From the NCBI RefSeq assembly GCF_958295425.1, contig NC_081154.1, forward strand, positions 11,506,938-11,570,937: a stretch of 64,000 bases of DNA, written 5' to 3'. The translations under genes and the position numbers were made by a program. This stretch comes from Solea solea (taxonomy: Eukaryota; Chordata; Actinopteri; Pleuronectiformes; Soleidae). Within the stretch, counting starts at the first letter, position 1. Every line of letters begins with the position of its first letter. Shown here in pieces: positions 60,257-64,000 of this stretch. Under the pieces are notes generated by a model that was given only the letters and a program-made list of their open reading frames with translations, ran no database searches and had not been told where the DNA came from.

Positions 60257-60882
60257 ATGAAGTTTGGGAAGAGTATCTGCGTGCTCAACGTAGGGGGAAC
60301 CCGGTACGCCTTCACCCGCGAGGTGATCAGGGATTTCCCTCTCCGGCGCGTCAGTCGCCTGCATGCCTGTGCCAGCGAGAAAGAGGTCCTGGAACTGTGC
60401 GACGACTACGACCGGGACCGGAATGAGTTCTTCTTCGACCGCCACGCGCAGGCTTTCGTGTTCATTATGCTGTATGTGCGCTCTGGTAAACTCCGGTTTG
60501 TCCCTGGAGTGTGTGAACTCTCCTTCTACACAGAGATGCTCTACTGGGGACTGGAGAGCGCGCACTTGGACTCCTGCTGCCAGAAACGCCTGGATGACAG
60601 GATGTCCGAGATCGGACTGGACACTTTGTCCGAGGGGGAGATCGGAGTGTCCGGGGATGATTCCCAGAGCCAGAGTGACTCAGTGCAGCGCAGTGCGCTC
60701 ACAGGTCGAGCTAAATGGATGGAGAAGATGCGCAAGACATTTGAGGAGCCAAACTCTTCAATTGTGGCGCAGCTTTTGGCTTCTGTGTCCGTGATCTTTG
60801 TGATTATTTCTATGATAATGTTGTGCGCCAGCACCCTGCCGGACTGGGACACAGCCAAGAGAAACACTGTGGAGGAGCACAG
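60257..60882 (+). CDS. kcng3: kcng3 exon 1 (T1 domain and S1)
   Basis: Starts MKFGKSICVLNVGG; human KCNG3 starts MTFGRSG...VLNVGG. Ends EEH plus AG of Arg, followed by donor GTAGGC. In T1 the zinc-site pattern C86-x20-C107-C108 is kept, while the His expected at position 80 is Arg, as in human KCNG3. Confidence 0.96.
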
Positions 60883-63035
60883 GTAGGCGTTATAGTCAGG
60901 GGTCAGTTAAATTTAACAAGAACAGAGGAGAATGTTTCATGAGGATATGCATAATGCCTTTAAATGTGCAGGCGCAATGAGTGCGGATAACCAACAAGTG
61001 CGACTGTGCTCTGCAACTAGTGCGTAAAGTCAGCTCAACAGGCTAAACCCTGTCAAGGACGTGTTCCCGTCTTGATAAAGCACTTAATAAATAAATGAAC
61101 ACACGCATAAACAATGGGGGAATCGCATGCAAGCTCCTGCAGACATTAGAGCAGCAGCCAAACTCTCTGCGCACTATGTATTTATTATCCACCAGAGAAA
61201 TGGATGACACAAGGAGATGATTTCATTGTTTTATAACAACAAACACATGCAGTTAGTTTGAAGCAATATATTAAAATACATGATAGAAAGCATCCAATAC
61301 TTAAATGCAGAAAAATGTGTCCTTGTATTTAGTGAAGTCAATACTTGTCAATACATCATAATGACAAGTGGGAAACAGTTTGATCTTCACATGTCAGACA
61401 AGTTCCCCAGGAAGCAAATCAATAGCTGATCTATATTATCTAAAAATATGTACAGTTGATTATTACAGAAAGCCCTCCTTTGCTTGTCTACAGTCCTTTC
61501 CCCCTCCACTTCACAATTTTGCTTTTATTGGCTTGGCCAGTTGACACAACAGTACACAGTACACAAATAGATCAAATATGTCAGATACATAATATTTCAG
61601 TTGCTATAATGCATTGAAAGCAGAAGGAGAGTGACTGTAAATTAGGTTGAACAAACAAAAAGGAATGAAACCAGCTGCAGTGATCATATTCTATCTGCTG
61701 TTGCAGTGCAGTTATTTTAGCTTCATTTCTGGAGGCGCACAGTAAAAAAAAAAAACAACCTCTGTTTCCACATGATTTTGGCCTGTTCTCTGTGTTCTGC
61801 CTGAGGCAAACTCTATATAAGGCATGGTTATGTTCACTCGGGCTGGACATAGTGTTGATTTTTGGATCTGTTACAGTGGTTAGGTAATCAACTGAAAGTG
61901 TAGTTTATGCCCGGGATCAAAATAATTCCTATTTAATTTCATGACAGTAGATAATGCAATTCTCTCAGTTGCTCTATAATTTGGTTTGGTCCAATTGTTC
62001 TAATGTAGTTATCTTCAGGCTGTGTGGTGTTTGCATGTCCTGACTGCTTAAATACATGTATCACCTCACTAATTCAGTTTGATTGCCTCAATCAAGGGCA
62101 TAATCATGTTGCATATGTTACACTCCCTCCTTGAGGGGTTTCTATCCCTCCCTCTGTGCAATTTCCTGGCAATTTTCTCATCGTCAACTTGTTGTGTGTT
62201 TGTCATTCTGCCCTGGTTTACTTTCCTGAATTGCATTGCAATTTATTTTGCCTCTGCTTTTCTTGCTCCTTCCTCATATATATTGATCATGAGTGTCTCG
62301 TCATATCATCTAAATCTCTCTGTAGCTCCTCTGCCATTTCCTGTTTACTGTCAGTTCAACTCATTTTTCTTCTCTTTCCTCTCTAGGATCGTGGAGGCAG
62401 TGTGCATTGGCTGGTTCACAGCAGAGTGCATAGTGCGCTTTCTGGTAGCCAGAGACAAGTGGGACTTCCTCCGCCATCCACTAAACATCATCGATGTGAT
62501 CGCCATTACCCCCTACTATGTTACCATGGCAATGGCCCGGGCAGGGATGCCCGGTGCTGGGCTTGGGGTTGCTGGGGTGATACTGCGTGTGCTGAGGATG
62601 ATGCGCGTGTTTTGGCTCATGAAGCTGGCCAGACACTTCCTGGGCCTGCAGACACTGGGGCTCACACTCACGCGCTGCTACAGGGAGATGGTCATGTTGA
62701 TGGTGTTTGTCTGCGTTGCCATGGCAATATACAGTGCTCTGGCCCAGCTGCTGGAGCACGGCTTGGACTTGGGCACGCAGAACCCTGATTACGCCAGCAT
62801 CCCGGCCGCCGCCTGGTGGGTCATCATCTCCATGACGACAGTGGGATACGGAGACGTGTACCCTGTGACAGTTGGAGGACGAGTGCTTGGGGGAATGTGT
62901 GTGGTGAGTGGCATTGTGCTCTTAGCACTGCCCATCACATTCATCTACCACAGTTTTGTGCAGTGCTACCATGAACTCAAATTCCGTTCTGCCAGATGTG
63001 CACGCAGCCTGTCCACAGAGATTCTACAGCAATAA
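60257..63035 (+). CDS. kcng3: kcng3: Kv6.3-type electrically silent potassium-channel subunit (2 exons, 424 aa)
   Basis: A modulatory Kv alpha subunit at the plasma membrane. KCNG3 does not form channels alone in mammals but co-assembles with Kv2.1 and shifts its gating. Exons are 60257-60882 and 62387-63035, joined through a split Arg codon. Seen in order: T1 domain (NVGGTRYAFTREV, DFPLRRVSRL; about aa 8-110), S1 (about 172-194), S2 (IVEAVCIGWFTAECIVRF), S3 (NIIDVIAITPYY), S4 (RVLRMMRVFWLMKLARH), S5 (310-330), pore with TVGYGD (360-365), and S6 ending LALPITFIYHSF. The PIT in place of the usual PVP hinge is typical of silent subunits. The C-terminus HELKFRSARCARSLSTE closely matches human KCNG3 (436 aa). 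No upstream in-frame ATG exists. It is head to head with mta3, as in human. Confidence 0.96.
60883..62386 (+). other. kcng3: kcng3 intron
   Basis: 1.5 kb GT-AG intron with a T/C-rich acceptor region. No exon or recognisable repeat seen. Confidence 0.9.
62387..63035 (+). CDS. kcng3: kcng3 exon 2 (S2 to C-terminus)
   Basis: Acceptor CCTCTCTAG gives GATCGTGGAG, completing Arg and reading IVEAVCIGW. Carries voltage sensor, pore and S6; stop TAA at 63033-63035. The open frame extending leftwards to 62079 is intron sequence. Confidence 0.96.
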
Positions 63036-63387
63036 AATAAGATTGACGCCCATCACCCGTGGCTCTGCCGTCATCAGAGAGAAACTTAACAAACCAGTAA
63101 ATCTGCCGCGCCTATTGTGAATAACGATCAAATTTGACCCCTGCTCTTGTTTCCTGCCTGAGTCCCACGTGATTTTGTTTGGTTTGATGAGTTCCTGTGT
63201 GTTTTCTTTCAGTTGTTGTCGTTAACCTGCACACCTGTCTCCTTAACCACATGATTTGAACAGAAGAATAGGAGCACACAAATAATTATTTATTAAACAC
63301 ACTGGCACAGTCAGTCCAGTTTTGACAGTGACTACTGTTTACACTGTATTCCCATGGTTACCACTCCTGTGTGTGCTGCAGTGAGTG

Positions 63388-63419
63388 CGTGTGTGCGTGT
63401 GCGTGTGTGTGTGTGTGTT
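63388..63419. repeat. (GT)n microsatellite in the kcng3 3' UTR
   Basis: GT repeat with GC interruptions between the stop codon and the candidate poly(A) signal. Confidence 0.85.
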
Positions 63420-63522
63420 AGTCTGGCCATCAGCCGTTCACTTTGTCTAAGCTTTGCACCCAGATGGTACAAGTTACACAATTATTGATGTGTGACCTAG
63501 ATGCATTCTGTTAAACCTGGGA

Positions 63523-63528
63523 AATAAA
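63523..63528 (+). terminator. candidate kcng3 poly(A) signal
   Basis: AATAAA about 490 nt after the stop codon, with G/T-rich sequence (GTGAGTG, GGGGTGTAC) 20-60 nt downstream. An AATAAA also overlaps the stop codon at 63031-63036 but is less likely to be used. Confidence 0.45.
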
Positions 63529-64000
63529 ATGAAAGATTGAGCATGTGAGTGCAATGTGGGAATGGAGAAGGGGGGTGTACACGTGGCTTATGTTGTCTGA
63601 GTAGCTTAAGCCAGTGAAAATTAAACATGGACACGGGTCAACAAGGCCTACAAGGTGAGAGACAAACACATGGACAGCAGATACGACAAGGCAGATTGGG
63701 TGTGAAATTGTGTGGTCAAAGATTGTGGAACAAAAATGACAGAATGTGGAACAGGCCTGAGCACAAGCTAAATAGCAGGAGAAAGTATTGCGTCTCCATT
63801 ATCAGCAAATGAAAGGCATTTTGTATTTCTTTGTCTCCAAGGCAACCTCATCCTCCAACATGTCAATCATAATGGTGGTGGATTTCTGTGCACACAAATA
63901 AGCCAGATCCCGTGATTATTATCCTGCAACCCTTCTTGTTGGCATGCAGCCCTCTTATCCCGTGATTATTATTGGAAGTAAGCTGTCATAAATACCTACT

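Noticed and set aside
62079..62386. Open frame extending kcng3 exon 2 leftwards with hydrophobic residues
   Set aside because: It lies in the intron, precedes a good CCTCTCTAG acceptor, and shares nothing with KCNG3; exon 1 supplies the true N-terminal part.

Overview
The window is teleost fish nuclear DNA. It is AT-rich, full of long CA/TA/GA microsatellites and fish-type transposon remnants, and its genes are split by GT-AG introns and encode vertebrate-specific proteins. Three protein-coding genes could be rebuilt exon by exon by joining splice sites whose reading phases agree: ppm1b (minus strand), mta3 (minus strand) and kcng3 (plus strand). The names rest on protein similarity recognised by eye; no database search was run.

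Layout. Positions 1-9,270 are intergenic, with LINE tails, two dead Tc1/mariner-like elements side by side (6,738-7,979) and an L2/CR1-type reverse-transcriptase fragment (8,392-8,690). ppm1b runs right to left from a non-coding first exon near 27,320 to its stop codon at 14,017. It has five coding exons totalling 482 codons, and its 3' UTR may extend to a poly(A) signal at 9,289. Positions 28,000-33,900 are a gene-poor spacer that includes the presumed mta3 3' UTR. mta3 runs right to left from 58,672 to 33,931, with 19 coding exons and 700 codons. kcng3 is transcribed left to right, head to head with mta3 about 1.6 kb away, with two coding exons (60,257-60,882 and 62,387-63,035) and 424 codons.

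Functions. ppm1b encodes a metal-dependent PP2C Ser/Thr phosphatase that appears to be N-myristoylated. mta3 encodes a full-length metastasis-associated (MTA) subunit of the NuRD chromatin-remodelling and deacetylase complex, with BAH, ELM2, SANT, GATA zinc finger and RBBP4-binding regions. kcng3 encodes an electrically silent Kv6-type potassium-channel subunit that modifies Kv2 channels. The three share no pathway; they are neighbours by chromosome history. The kcng3/mta3 head-to-head pair matches human 2p21, whereas ppm1b lying next to mta3 does not match the human order, where several genes intervene.

I found no RNA gene, CRISPR array, viral insertion or unknown multi-gene system. The points most worth a second look are gene-structural: an open in-frame retainable mta3 intron, a TG-repeat splice acceptor, overlapping uORFs at kcng3, a decayed second RBBP4-binding motif in mta3, nested and inverted MITE clusters in mta3 introns, and a CCAAT-box array upstream of ppm1b.
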